From positions 62,001-126,000 of the forward strand of contig NZ_PABT01000027.1 in the NCBI RefSeq assembly GCF_002699205.1: a stretch of 64,000 nt of DNA. The letters run 5' to 3'. Shown in pieces: positions 43,369 to 52,284 of the stretch (positions are counted from its first letter, which is position 1; every line of letters starts with the position of its first letter). A model generated the notes under the pieces. The model was not told the origin of the DNA. It worked only from the letters and a program-made list of their open reading frames with translations, and did no database searches. The stretch is from Allomuricauda sp. (GTDB lineage Bacteria; Bacteroidota; Bacteroidia; Flavobacteriales; Flavobacteriaceae). Both the position numbers and the translations under genes were made by a program.

Positions 43369-44113
43369 GGGCTTGTTTTATGGCTTGGCTCAATAATTTA
43401 TAGAGTGTTATGTGTTCTTTTTTGTTCAGTAGTTCAAGGTGGCTTTCCATGCTTTTCACATCATTTCGGCGAGCCGGACCTGTTTGGGCATCTTTCGGTG
43501 ATATGTTCTGAACTTTTTCGGCAGTTTCCATAATCAATGGCTTCAACAAATCAAAAGAGAGCCCTTCCTCCAAACATAGCTCTTCTCCAACACCATACAG
43601 GTAATTGGTAAAGTTGTTCACAAAAACGGCTGCAAGATGCAATTTTTTTCGCTGTTCCGAGTCAATATGGTGTACGTTTTTAGAGATGGAACCAGCCAAT
43701 TTCTTTAGAGTTTCCAACGATTTTTTTTGTTGCGCCTCAATACAGATGGGAATGGTCCTGAAATCTACAGCTTTACCTTTGGTAAAGGTTTGCAGGGGAT
43801 AAAAAACGCCTTTGTTTTCAGGTTGAATGGCATTCAGGTCAATGGCCCCGGAAGTATGGACCACCAATCCTTCTTTATCCAGTAAATACCCGGACACTTC
43901 GGTAATGGCATCGTCTTTTACCGCAATTAGATAAAGATCTGCATCAGCTATGGTGTTAAAGTCATCCGAAGTGGAAACATGTGCTGAAAACAGTCGTAAT
44001 TCTTCCCGATTTCGTCCTACAACTTGGACTATTTTTACGTGGTCGGCTTTGGAAAAAGCACTGTACAGGTGTTTGGCGAGGTTACCGGTTCCTAATATAA
44101 CAATCTTGAGCAT
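43352..44113 (-). CDS. DUF2520 domain, NADP-binding Rossmann protein
   Basis: This protein has 253 residues from the ATG at 44113 (MLKIVILGTGNLAKHLYSAF). An N-terminal Rossmann fold has the nucleotide loop GTGNLA. The pattern VVHTSGAIDLNAIQ and the C-terminal helical DUF2520 domain (HLAAVFVNNFTNYLY, GPARRNDVKSMESH) follow. It resembles F420/NADP-dependent oxidoreductases of the ProC type. The substrate is unknown. It heads the DUF2520-kdsC-maf operon, divergent from the cytochrome c biogenesis gene. Confidence 0.92.
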   Translation of the reverse strand: MLKIVILGTGNLAKHLYSAFSKADHVKIVQVVGRNREELRLFSAHVSTSDDFNTIADADLYLIAVKDDAITEVSGYLLDKEGLVVHTSGAIDLNAIQPENKGVFYPLQTFTKGKAVDFRTIPICIEAQQKKSLETLKKLAGSISKNVHHIDSEQRKKLHLAAVFVNNFTNYLYGVGEELCLEEGLSFDLLKPLIMETAEKVQNISPKDAQTGPARRNDVKSMESHLELLNKKEHITLYKLLSQAIKQAHEKKL

Positions 44114-44246
44114 GCCCAAAACTACAAATTTAGGGTAGATGGAGGGGGGGAAGAATTAACAAATTTGTATGATTTTTATCCGATCATGGAGCATGGAAGT
44201 TCTAAAAAGGCCGTATTTTTGGAGGCCGAAAGTAGACCGAATTTCC

Positions 44247-47200
44247 ATGATCGATATTCTAAAGAAAACGCTTTTTTCCACAAGACTTATGGCCGTTCTT
44301 TTCTTGGTTTTTGCTGCAGCATTGGCCATGGGAACTTTTGTGGAAACCTGGTACAGTACCGAAACCGCTAGAATTTATATTTACAACACGACTTGGTTTG
44401 AGGCCATCATGGTCTTTTTTGTGATCAATTTTTGTGGGAACATATACCGGTACCGTTTGTTGACATGGAAAAAATGGCCGGTACTTATTCTTCACCTTTC
44501 TTGGATTTTGATAATCGTGGGGGCTTTTGTCACCCGTTACATCAGTTACGAGGGAATGATGCCGATTCGGGAGGGGGCGACCGAGAAAATATTTTATTCC
44601 GATAAAACCTATTTGACCGCTTTTGTGGACGGGGAGATCAATGGGGAAACCAAGCGGAGGGTTTTGGAGGATGATATTTTGGTCACTCCTGAAGGGAAAC
44701 GTACGAGCCTGCCTTGGAAATCGGACTTCAATGGCCAACCGTTCACCATCAGTTATGTGGACTTCATCAGAGGTGCGGAAAAAGGATTGATTCCGGACGA
44801 AAATGGGAATGAATACCTTCAAATTGTGGAAGCCGGAAATGGCCAACGCCACGAACATTATCTGGAAAATGGCAAAATTGCCAGTGTCCACAATATACTT
44901 TTTGCCTTAAACAACGAAACGGACGGAGCCATCAATATTTTTTATGACGAAGAAAATGGTTATCGCATCAAACCTCCATTTCAGGGAAACTTTATGCGAA
45001 TGGCCGACCAATTTCAAGGAGAGGTCATAAGTGATAGTATCCAACCCCTGCAATTACGTTCACTATATACCATGGGAGGTATGCAATTTGTGGTTCCGGA
45101 ACCTATGGTCAAGGGAAGGTACGGAATTGTCAAAGTTCCCGAAAATGAAATTACCAAAGTGACTCAGGATGCTTTGGTCGTTGCCATCTCCGCCAATGGA
45201 GAGACCAAGGAGGTAAAATTGTTGGGAAGCAAGGGGACCTCTAATTTTTCTGATAAAGTTAATGTGGGCGGATTGGATTTTTCTTTGAGCTATGGCTCCA
45301 AAGTTTACGAACTTCCCTTCTCCATTGAGTTGAACGATTTTATTGCCGAAAAATATCCCGGTACCGAAACAGGGTATGCCTCCTTTATGAGCAAGGTAAC
45401 GGTACACGATGACCGGCCTTTTGACTACGATATTTATATGAACCACGTTCTGGACCATAAAGGGTATCGCTTTTTCCAGGCAAGTTTTGATCCCGACGAA
45501 AGGGGTACTGTCCTTTCTGTAAACCACGATTGGTGGGGCACATGGATCACTTATGTTGGTTATTTTCTACTTTATATTGGTTTGATGGGCATTATGTTCT
45601 TTGGCAAAACACGTTTCAGGGACCTTCAGGCAATGCTCGAAAAAATAAAGGCACAAAAAGCAGCCTTGACCACGATCATGCTTCTCTTTGCCTTTGTATC
45701 GGTAAATGCGCAGGAAGGCCATGAACATGCTTCGGCGCCCACAAAGGCCCAGATCGACTCGGTTATTCGGGCGACCACAGTGGCCAAGGAGCATGCGGAG
45801 AAATTTGGTGCCTTGGTCATCCAGGATGGGGGGCGAATGAAACCCGTAAATACGTTCGCTTCCGAATTGTTGAGAAAGTTGAGTGGCGACGACAAGTACA
45901 AAGACCTTTCCGCAAACCAAGTGTTCCTATCCATGATGCTGAACCCAGGGGTTTGGTACACGGTGGATTTTATTGCTTTGGGAGGAAAGGGAAATGACAG
46001 CATCCGAAAAGTGATCGGTGTTCCCAAAGACACGAAGTTTGTCAAGGCAACCGACTTCTTTGACGATAAGGGAAATTATAAACTAAAACCTTTTTTGGAG
46101 AAGGCTACCTCCACGACCAATCCGAACAAATTTGAAACGGACTTTAAAAAGGTGGGGGAGCGGTTGAGCTTGCTCAATATTGCTTTGAGTGGAAGTATGG
46201 TTAAAATATTTCCCTTACTGAATGATGAGAACAATAAATGGATATCAGCCGTGGAATATCGTTCCGGGCAATATCAAGTGCAGGATTCCCTGTATTCCAA
46301 TTTTATCAGGAATGCCATGCCCTATTATTTGAATACCCTGCAACAATCCATCGCAACAGGGGATTATTCCCAACCAGACAGATTGTTGGAAGCTTTCAAA
46401 CAAAACCAGAAAAACCATGGAGCGGAAATTCTTCCATCGGAGAATAAGATAAAAACAGAGGTCATATACAATAAACTACACATTTTCAATCGGTTGTACA
46501 AGTACTACGCCATGGTTGGTGTGTTGTTGTTGTTTGTGTTGGTCGCGAAGATCTTCAAGGAGCGCAAATTTCTCGATGCCTTCGCTTATCTGTTAAAAGG
46601 GACCATCATTATATTTTTTGTATGGCATACCATCGGGTTGATATTGCGTTGGTACATATCCGGGCACGCACCTTGGAGCGATGCCTATGAAAGTATTCTT
46701 TATGTGGCTTGGGCAACCATGGGCATTGGATTGGCACTTGGTCGAAAGAGTGAATTGACCATTGCCTCGAGTGCTTTTGTAACTTCCATGTTGTTATGGG
46801 TCGCCCACCAGAGTTGGGTGGATCCCGCCATTGCCAATTTACAGCCCGTACTCGATAGTTATTGGCTGATGATTCACGTAGCCGTGATCGTGGGTAGTTA
46901 TGGGCCTTTAACGGTGGGAATGATCTTGGGCGTCGTAGCTTTAATTCTCATGATTCTTACCACGGAAAAGAATAAAAAACGAATGGATATCAACATAAAA
47001 GAACTTACGGTGATAAACGAGTTGGCACTAACTGCCGGTTTGGTGATGCTTACCATAGGTAACTTTTTGGGAGGCCAATGGGCCAATGAGAGTTGGGGCC
47101 GGTATTGGGGCTGGGACCCCAAAGAAACTTGGGCTTTGGTCTCTATTATGGTCTATGCATTTGTTTTACATATGCGATTGGTTCCGGGGCTTCGTGGCAA

Positions 47201-47408
47201 ATGGATATATAATTTCGCCAGTATTGTGGCCTATGCCAGCATTATGATGACCTATTTCGGGGTTAATTTCTACTTGGTTGGTCTGCACAGTTATGCGAGC
47301 GGGGACCAAGTAATAACCCCAAGCTTTGTATGGTATACAGTGCTCGGGGTCTTTATTCTTGGAGGGATCAGCCTTTGGCGTTATAAGGTACATTACGCTA
47401 AAAAATAA
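44247..47408 (+). CDS. Cytochrome c biogenesis protein, ResB-CcsA fusion
   Basis: The fusion is 1053 residues from the ATG at 44247 (MIDILKKTLFSTRLMAVLFL). In-frame upstream ATGs exist at 44169 and 44193 but add only unconserved residues. The N-terminal ResB-like half has membrane helices near 15, 55, 85 and 440 around a large extracytoplasmic domain. The C-terminal CcsA half (about 760-1050) has the tryptophan-rich WGRYWGWDPKETWALVSIM haem-handling loop and flanking histidines. Such System II fusions attach haem to apocytochromes c on the outer face of the inner membrane. It is a single gene, and it ends directly against a convergent peptidase gene. Confidence 0.94.
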   Translation: MIDILKKTLFSTRLMAVLFLVFAAALAMGTFVETWYSTETARIYIYNTTWFEAIMVFFVINFCGNIYRYRLLTWKKWPVLILHLSWILIIVGAFVTRYISYEGMMPIREGATEKIFYSDKTYLTAFVDGEINGETKRRVLEDDILVTPEGKRTSLPWKSDFNGQPFTISYVDFIRGAEKGLIPDENGNEYLQIVEAGNGQRHEHYLENGKIASVHNILFALNNETDGAINIFYDEENGYRIKPPFQGNFMRMADQFQGEVISDSIQPLQLRSLYTMGGMQFVVPEPMVKGRYGIVKVPENEITKVTQDALVVAISANGETKEVKLLGSKGTSNFSDKVNVGGLDFSLSYGSKVYELPFSIELNDFIAEKYPGTETGYASFMSKVTVHDDRPFDYDIYMNHVLDHKGYRFFQASFDPDERGTVLSVNHDWWGTWITYVGYFLLYIGLMGIMFFGKTRFRDLQAMLEKIKAQKAALTTIMLLFAFVSVNAQEGHEHASAPTKAQIDSVIRATTVAKEHAEKFGALVIQDGGRMKPVNTFASELLRKLSGDDKYKDLSANQVFLSMMLNPGVWYTVDFIALGGKGNDSIRKVIGVPKDTKFVKATDFFDDKGNYKLKPFLEKATSTTNPNKFETDFKKVGERLSLLNIALSGSMVKIFPLLNDENNKWISAVEYRSGQYQVQDSLYSNFIRNAMPYYLNTLQQSIATGDYSQPDRLLEAFKQNQKNHGAEILPSENKIKTEVIYNKLHIFNRLYKYYAMVGVLLLFVLVAKIFKERKFLDAFAYLLKGTIIIFFVWHTIGLILRWYISGHAPWSDAYESILYVAWATMGIGLALGRKSELTIASSAFVTSMLLWVAHQSWVDPAIANLQPVLDSYWLMIHVAVIVGSYGPLTVGMILGVVALILMILTTEKNKKRMDINIKELTVINELALTAGLVMLTIGNFLGGQWANESWGRYWGWDPKETWALVSIMVYAFVLHMRLVPGLRGKWIYNFASIVAYASIMMTYFGVNFYLVGLHSYASGDQVITPSFVWYTVLGVFILGGISLWRYKVHYAKK

Positions 47409-47409
47409 A

Positions 47410-48705
47410 CTATTTTTCCATTAAAAGCTTCATGATTTCTTCTGCGGCAACCTTACCTTTTTCTTTTAAGAATGCTCTGGAAGTGTTGTCGCCCAGTTCA
47501 AATACAATGGCTGGCATACCGTGGTTAACGTAAAAGTATTTGCTGGACACCATGGTAGGGTCAATCTCGTCGGAAGCACTTATGTTGGTTTTCTTTTGCG
47601 GTAATCTTTTACTGATGTTTTCTATCCAATCAAAGATTATTTTCCCCTTTTCACCCGTTACCGTGGTGTCGATAGGATAGTAGATATCGTCCCAAGTGGA
47701 GTGGAAGTCTGCGCCAAATACAAAATCATATTCCTTGTCTTTTTCTATAAGAAAGTCCCTAACGTTCCTAGTTTCGGGCTGATTGAAGTTTTGCCAATCC
47801 CTGTTAAGGTCGATTCCACCCATATTGTGCCTCCAATGACCGTTGTCAACACCATCGGGATTCATCAAGGGTACCACAAAGACCGTATGTTCTTGCCTAA
47901 ACTCCCTGGCTTGTTCGGAATCTCCGGAAATAGTTTCAATGAAAGATTTCATCGCCAAGAACCCTGTAACCTCAGGTGGATGTTGTCTGGAAATGATCAT
48001 CAAGGCTTTTTGGGCATCCTTGTTTTCATTGATTTCCATCAAATACATGGTTCTTTTCTCTTTGGACAGCCCAATGGGATAATTTTCAATGAAAGGTTTC
48101 TGGCTCAGGGAATCCACCCATTCCTTTACCACTGATGATGTATACAGTTCTTGAGCAGTGATCCATGTTGGGTTTTCACTCACACTGATGGTAAGTTTGG
48201 CAGATTCCGGTGCTGCTTTGATTCCAAATTCACCTTCCCCTGGATTGATGGCTTTGAATTTGGTACTGTCCAAAGGTTTGAAGTTTCTTCCATCAGTACT
48301 GATTTTTGGATAATATCTACTTCTGGAGTCTTGATAATTGAGCTGTACGGTTATGTCACGGGGCTCTTTGGACCAAACCTGAAAAGCATACCAGGGACTA
48401 ACGTTTATCGGCGTGTTTTCTGCAGTTACCCATATAGTATAATGGTCGTTGCCATCATAGGCTACGCCGTTCAAACGGGCACCATCAAATTTATTTGAAA
48501 AGAAAGTTGTACTGTCGTTGAAGGCCCAAATGCCTCTCCATTGTTTTTGAACCGGTTTGTCCACTGTGGGCACAACCGGACTTTTTCCTTGCCCTTGGTA
48601 CCCAGATGTTTTCTCCGTTTTGGCAGTTTCAGGGTTCTTTTTACAGGACGTGGTAAATAGTATGGAAAATAGTATTCCAATGGCAATCAAACTTTTAATA
48701 CGCAT
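47410..48705 (-). CDS. M14 family zinc carboxypeptidase, lipoprotein
   Basis: This 431-residue protein has a lipoprotein signal peptide (MRIKSLIAIGILFSILFTTSC). Residues about 60-190 form a beta-rich N-terminal domain. The M14 domain (about 200-431) has ISRQHPPEVTG, which supplies the HxxE zinc ligands, GIDLNRDWQNF, and FGADFHSTWDD with the second histidine. FELGD near the C-terminus gives the catalytic glutamate region. It is probably attached to the outer or inner membrane and trims peptides in the periplasm. It is a single gene. Confidence 0.92.
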   Translation of the reverse strand: MRIKSLIAIGILFSILFTTSCKKNPETAKTEKTSGYQGQGKSPVVPTVDKPVQKQWRGIWAFNDSTTFFSNKFDGARLNGVAYDGNDHYTIWVTAENTPINVSPWYAFQVWSKEPRDITVQLNYQDSRSRYYPKISTDGRNFKPLDSTKFKAINPGEGEFGIKAAPESAKLTISVSENPTWITAQELYTSSVVKEWVDSLSQKPFIENYPIGLSKEKRTMYLMEINENKDAQKALMIISRQHPPEVTGFLAMKSFIETISGDSEQAREFRQEHTVFVVPLMNPDGVDNGHWRHNMGGIDLNRDWQNFNQPETRNVRDFLIEKDKEYDFVFGADFHSTWDDIYYPIDTTVTGEKGKIIFDWIENISKRLPQKKTNISASDEIDPTMVSSKYFYVNHGMPAIVFELGDNTSRAFLKEKGKVAAEEIMKLLMEK

Positions 48706-48823
48706 GGTTTTTAGAATTATTTGAGTTGGTTTGATTACGAAAATATGAACAATGAACTAAGAAATGAATGTAAAAATATAAAAGCATCGTTTTTTTTACC
48801 ATATTTGCATCATCATGAAGTTA

Positions 48824-48933
48824 TAAGAATTATGTACGCGATAGATGTCATCATTGGGGAACCCCGATTTATGTAACCGAACACTCCTCGGTTCGTTGAG
48901 ACATTTCACTTCTTTTTTTACACATAATTCTTA
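48824..48933 (+). promoter_or_regulatory. Structured 5' leader of the MATE gene, candidate riboswitch
   Basis: A perfect 12-bp closing stem pairs 48824-48835 with 48922-48933. Inside it, 48844-48849 pairs with 48900-48905. Two hairpins sit within that: 48853-48858 with 48863-48868 (four-base loop) and 48875-48880 with 48888-48893 (seven-base loop). A T7 run lies at 48913-48919. The closing stem ends 4 bases before the ATG (48938), so folding would occlude the start. A near -7 box, CATATTTG at 48800-48807, would place the transcript start around 48814. I recognise no known riboswitch class. Alternatives are a small inverted-repeat element or chance pairing. Confidence 0.5.
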
Positions 48934-48937
48934 GATA

Positions 48938-50347
48938 ATGACAAATCAACATACAAATTCGTTTAAAAAAATCATCCAATATTTCTGGATAGCTATTTCT
49001 GGTAAGGAAATGGAATTCACCTCGGGAAGCATTCGAAAGGCCATTTTTATGCTTTCCATTCCTATGATCTTGGAAATGCTAATGGAATCCATTTTTGCCT
49101 TGGTAGATATTGCCTATGTCTCCAAGGTGAGCGTCAATGCGGTGGCCACTATCGGGCTTACAGAATCCGTGATTACCTTGGTCTATGCCTTGGCCATCGG
49201 GCTAAGTATGGCAGCGACAGCCATTGTGGCGCGTAGAATTGGCGAGAAAGACTCGGCTGGCGCACGAATTGCAGCGGTGCAAGCCATTGGCTTGGGGATT
49301 ATGATTTCTATTGTTATAGGAATCCTTGGAATTTTCTTTGCCAAAGATATTTTGGCGTTAATGGGAGGTGAGCCTGATTTAATAGCCGAAGGTTACGGCT
49401 ACACACAACTCATGATCGGTGGCAACATTACAGTTGTTCTTCTTTTTTTGATCAATGCCATTTTTCGTGGAGCGGGTGATGCATCAATTGCGATGTGGAC
49501 CCTAGTGCTATCCAATGGACTCAATATTATTTTGGATCCAATGTTTATTTTCGGATTTGGGCCCATACCTGAATTCGGTGTCAAAGGAGCTGCCATTGCC
49601 ACCAATATTGGTAGGGGGACCGCAGTAATTTTTCAATTGGGAATCTTGTTCTTTGGGTGGGGTAAAATCAAATTGATGGTTAAGGATCTTGTCTTGAACC
49701 TAAAAGTGATGGTCAATCTGGTAAAGGTTTCTCTAGGAGGAATTGCCCAATTTTTGATTGGCACTTCGAGTTGGATATTCCTCATGCGTATTATGTCCGA
49801 GTTTGGAAGCGAAGTATTGGCGGGTTACACCATTGCCATTCGAGTAATGATGTTCACCTTGATGCCATCTTGGGGCATGAGCAATGCTGCGGCAACTCTG
49901 GTAGGCCAAAATCTTGGAGCTAAAAAACCAGATAGAGCGGAACAATCTGTATGGAAAACAGGTAAGTATAATGCAATTTTCATGGGGTTGGTTTCTTTGG
50001 GCTATTTATTTTTTGCCAAAACAATCATTTCTTGGTTCAATACAACACCGGAAGTATTAAAAAACGGGGCACTATGTCTTCAGATAATCGCTTTGGGTTA
50101 TGTGTTCTACGCTTATGGTATGGTGGTGACCCAAGCATTCAATGGAGCAGGGGACACCCGTACACCGACCAAGATTAATTTGATTTCATTTTGGTTCTTC
50201 CAATTACCATTGGCTTATATTTTAGCCTTGGTTTTGGGATGGGGAGCTACCGGTGTTTTTGTGTCCATTACTTTGGCAGAAATCCTGATAGCGGTTTTGG
50301 CCATGATTTGGTTTAAAAAAGGGAAATGGAAGAAATTCCAAGTGTGA
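48938..50347 (+). CDS. MATE family multidrug/toxin extrusion transporter
   Basis: This 469-residue protein has 12 membrane helices in two pseudo-symmetric halves, opening with SIRKAIFMLSIPMILEMLME. The pattern GLSMAATAIVARRIGEKDS and the mirror ATLVGQNLGAKKPDRAEQS in the second half are typical of MATE/NorM proteins. These sodium- or proton-coupled exporters remove cationic drugs or metabolites. The substrate is not predictable. It stands alone behind a leader with strong secondary structure, which suggests post-transcriptional control. The trans-sulfuration gene follows after 37 bp. Confidence 0.93.
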   Translation: MTNQHTNSFKKIIQYFWIAISGKEMEFTSGSIRKAIFMLSIPMILEMLMESIFALVDIAYVSKVSVNAVATIGLTESVITLVYALAIGLSMAATAIVARRIGEKDSAGARIAAVQAIGLGIMISIVIGILGIFFAKDILALMGGEPDLIAEGYGYTQLMIGGNITVVLLFLINAIFRGAGDASIAMWTLVLSNGLNIILDPMFIFGFGPIPEFGVKGAAIATNIGRGTAVIFQLGILFFGWGKIKLMVKDLVLNLKVMVNLVKVSLGGIAQFLIGTSSWIFLMRIMSEFGSEVLAGYTIAIRVMMFTLMPSWGMSNAAATLVGQNLGAKKPDRAEQSVWKTGKYNAIFMGLVSLGYLFFAKTIISWFNTTPEVLKNGALCLQIIALGYVFYAYGMVVTQAFNGAGDTRTPTKINLISFWFFQLPLAYILALVLGWGATGVFVSITLAEILIAVLAMIWFKKGKWKKFQV

Positions 50348-50384
50348 TGGGTTTCGTATCTTTATACTAAAGAAAAGAGTCAAT

Positions 50385-51554
50385 ATGGACAACGATAAAA
50401 AAGGACTTAACACCATTTGTACCCATGTAGGGGAATTGGAGGATAAAGAGTTCAAAGGAGCCGTATCACCATTGTATATGGGTACATCCTATCAATTTGA
50501 GGACGTAGCGATAAAAAGATACCCCCGATATTTTAACACACCCAACCAGGAGGCATTGTGCAAAAAACTGGCAGCCCTGGAACATACTGAGTCCGCTTTG
50601 ATTTTTGGGAGCGGTATGGCCGCCATTAGCACCGCATTGTTGACCTTTTTGCAAAAAGGAGATCATGTGGTATTGCAACAGACCATTTATGGCGGGACCT
50701 ATCATTTTGCCGTAAGCCAGTTTGAAAGATTTGGAATCGAGTATTCCTTTACCACAGGTTGGGACGTAGAGGACTTTGAAAGGGAGATCAGACCCAATAC
50801 CAAAGTGTTGTATTTGGAAACCCCGTCCAATCCATTGTTGACGATTACCGATATAAAGGGAGTGGCCGATTTGGCAAAAAAGAAAGGAATCCTTTCCATG
50901 ATCGACAATACCTTTGCCAGTCCGGTAAATCAAACCCCTATTGATTTCGGGGTAGACGTGGTTGTTCACAGTGCCACAAAGTATATGGGAGGGCACTCCG
51001 ATATTTGTGCCGGTGTGGTGGCCTCGACCCAAGAAAATATGGACAAAGTATTCCAAACTGGGATTTGTTTTGGTGGAAGTTTGAGCGATTATACGGTTTG
51101 GCTTTTGGAAAGAAGCTTGAAAACGATGGCGATTCGTGTGAGGGCACAAAATGAGAATGCCATGAAAATGGCCACCTATTTGAATCAGAATAAAGATGTG
51201 GATAATGTCCATTACCCGGGCTTGGCAGACCATCCGGGTCATGAGTTGGCCAAATCACAGATGAAGGGTTTTGGTGGAATGCTTTCATTTGAGCTAAATC
51301 CAGAATTGGATACCTCATTGTTTTTCAAAGAACTAAAGCTTATAAAACCCTCCATGAGCCTTGCTGGAATTGAAAGCACCATGCTTTCACCTACCCAGAC
51401 TTCACACGCCCTCATGAGTCCAGAGGACAGGACCAAACAGGGGATAAAGGATTCATTGATTCGTTTCTCCTTGGGTATTGAAGAAGTAGAGGATTTGATA
51501 GCGGATATTGAGCAGGCCATTGCCAAAGTAAAATCCATGACCATTACGGTATAA
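50385..51554 (+). CDS. Trans-sulfuration family PLP enzyme (cystathionine gamma-synthase/lyase type)
   Basis: This is a 389-residue fold-type-I PLP enzyme of the Cys/Met metabolism family. It has NTICTHVGELEDKEFKGAV, YGGTYHFAVSQFERFGIE, and the cofactor lysine in VHSATKYMGGHSD. The C-terminus has SLAGIESTMLSPTQTSHALM. Members interconvert cysteine, homocysteine and cystathionine, or cleave methionine, and sequence alone does not settle which. It sits 7 bp upstream of bshB1 and could supply cysteine for bacillithiol, but this is contextual inference. Confidence 0.9.
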   Translation: MDNDKKGLNTICTHVGELEDKEFKGAVSPLYMGTSYQFEDVAIKRYPRYFNTPNQEALCKKLAALEHTESALIFGSGMAAISTALLTFLQKGDHVVLQQTIYGGTYHFAVSQFERFGIEYSFTTGWDVEDFEREIRPNTKVLYLETPSNPLLTITDIKGVADLAKKKGILSMIDNTFASPVNQTPIDFGVDVVVHSATKYMGGHSDICAGVVASTQENMDKVFQTGICFGGSLSDYTVWLLERSLKTMAIRVRAQNENAMKMATYLNQNKDVDNVHYPGLADHPGHELAKSQMKGFGGMLSFELNPELDTSLFFKELKLIKPSMSLAGIESTMLSPTQTSHALMSPEDRTKQGIKDSLIRFSLGIEEVEDLIADIEQAIAKVKSMTITV

Positions 51555-51561
51555 ATATAAT

Positions 51562-52284
51562 ATGAAGTTAGACATTTTAGTTTTCGGTGCGCATCCCGAT
51601 GATGCCGAGCTTGGGGCAGGGGCCACCATTGCCAAGGAAGTTTCCAAAGGAAAAAAAGTAGGAATCGTGGATTTGACCCGTGGAGAACTGGGTACTCGGG
51701 GTTCCGCGGAAATCAGGGACAGGGAAGCTGCAAAAGCCGCCCAAATATTGGGTGTATCCGTTAGGGAAAACATGGAATTTGCAGATGGATTCTTTGTCAA
51801 CGATAGAGAGCATCAATTGGAACTCATTAAAATTATCAGAAAATACAGACCGGAAATCGTACTGTGCAATGCTGTTGATGACCGACATATTGACCATGGA
51901 AGAGGCAGTAAACTGGTAAGTGATGCCTGTTTTTTGAGTGGTTTGATAAAGATTGATACCAAAATGGACGGTGATGATCAATGGCAAGATGCATGGAGAC
52001 CCAAACTAGTCTATCATTACATCCAATGGAAAAGCTTGGAACCTGATTTTGTGGTGGATGTATCCGGGTTTATGGATAAGAAGACCGATGCCATTATGGC
52101 GTACAGTTCACAATTCTATGACCCTAACAGTGATGAGCCGGAAACACCTATCAGCAGTAAAAATTTTACGGATAGCGTGGACTACCGCGCCAGGGATTTG
52201 GGCAGGATCATCGGGGTTGAGCATGCTGAAGGATTTACCGTGGAAAGATACCTAGGAGTGGACAGTCTGGAAGATTTGATCTGA
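51562..52284 (+). CDS. bshB1: Bacillithiol biosynthesis deacetylase BshB1
   Basis: The 240-residue LmbE/PIG-L enzyme has the zinc motif GAHPDDAELG and the distal HIDHGRG. GELGTRGSAEIRDREA and EHAEGFTVERYLGVD are characteristic of BshB1. It deacetylates GlcNAc-malate to GlcN-malate, the second step of bacillithiol synthesis. bshA and bshC are not in the window, as is usual for the dispersed Bacteroidetes genes. It is probably co-transcribed with the trans-sulfuration gene. Its stop codon abuts that of the convergent kinase gene. Confidence 0.95.
   Translation: MKLDILVFGAHPDDAELGAGATIAKEVSKGKKVGIVDLTRGELGTRGSAEIRDREAAKAAQILGVSVRENMEFADGFFVNDREHQLELIKIIRKYRPEIVLCNAVDDRHIDHGRGSKLVSDACFLSGLIKIDTKMDGDDQWQDAWRPKLVYHYIQWKSLEPDFVVDVSGFMDKKTDAIMAYSSQFYDPNSDEPETPISSKNFTDSVDYRARDLGRIIGVEHAEGFTVERYLGVDSLEDLI

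Noticed and set aside
48824-48933. Simple transposon remnant (MITE) before the MATE gene
   Set aside because: Kept only as an alternative: the inner stems nest symmetrically inside the closing stem and the end coincides with the start codon, which favours an RNA function.
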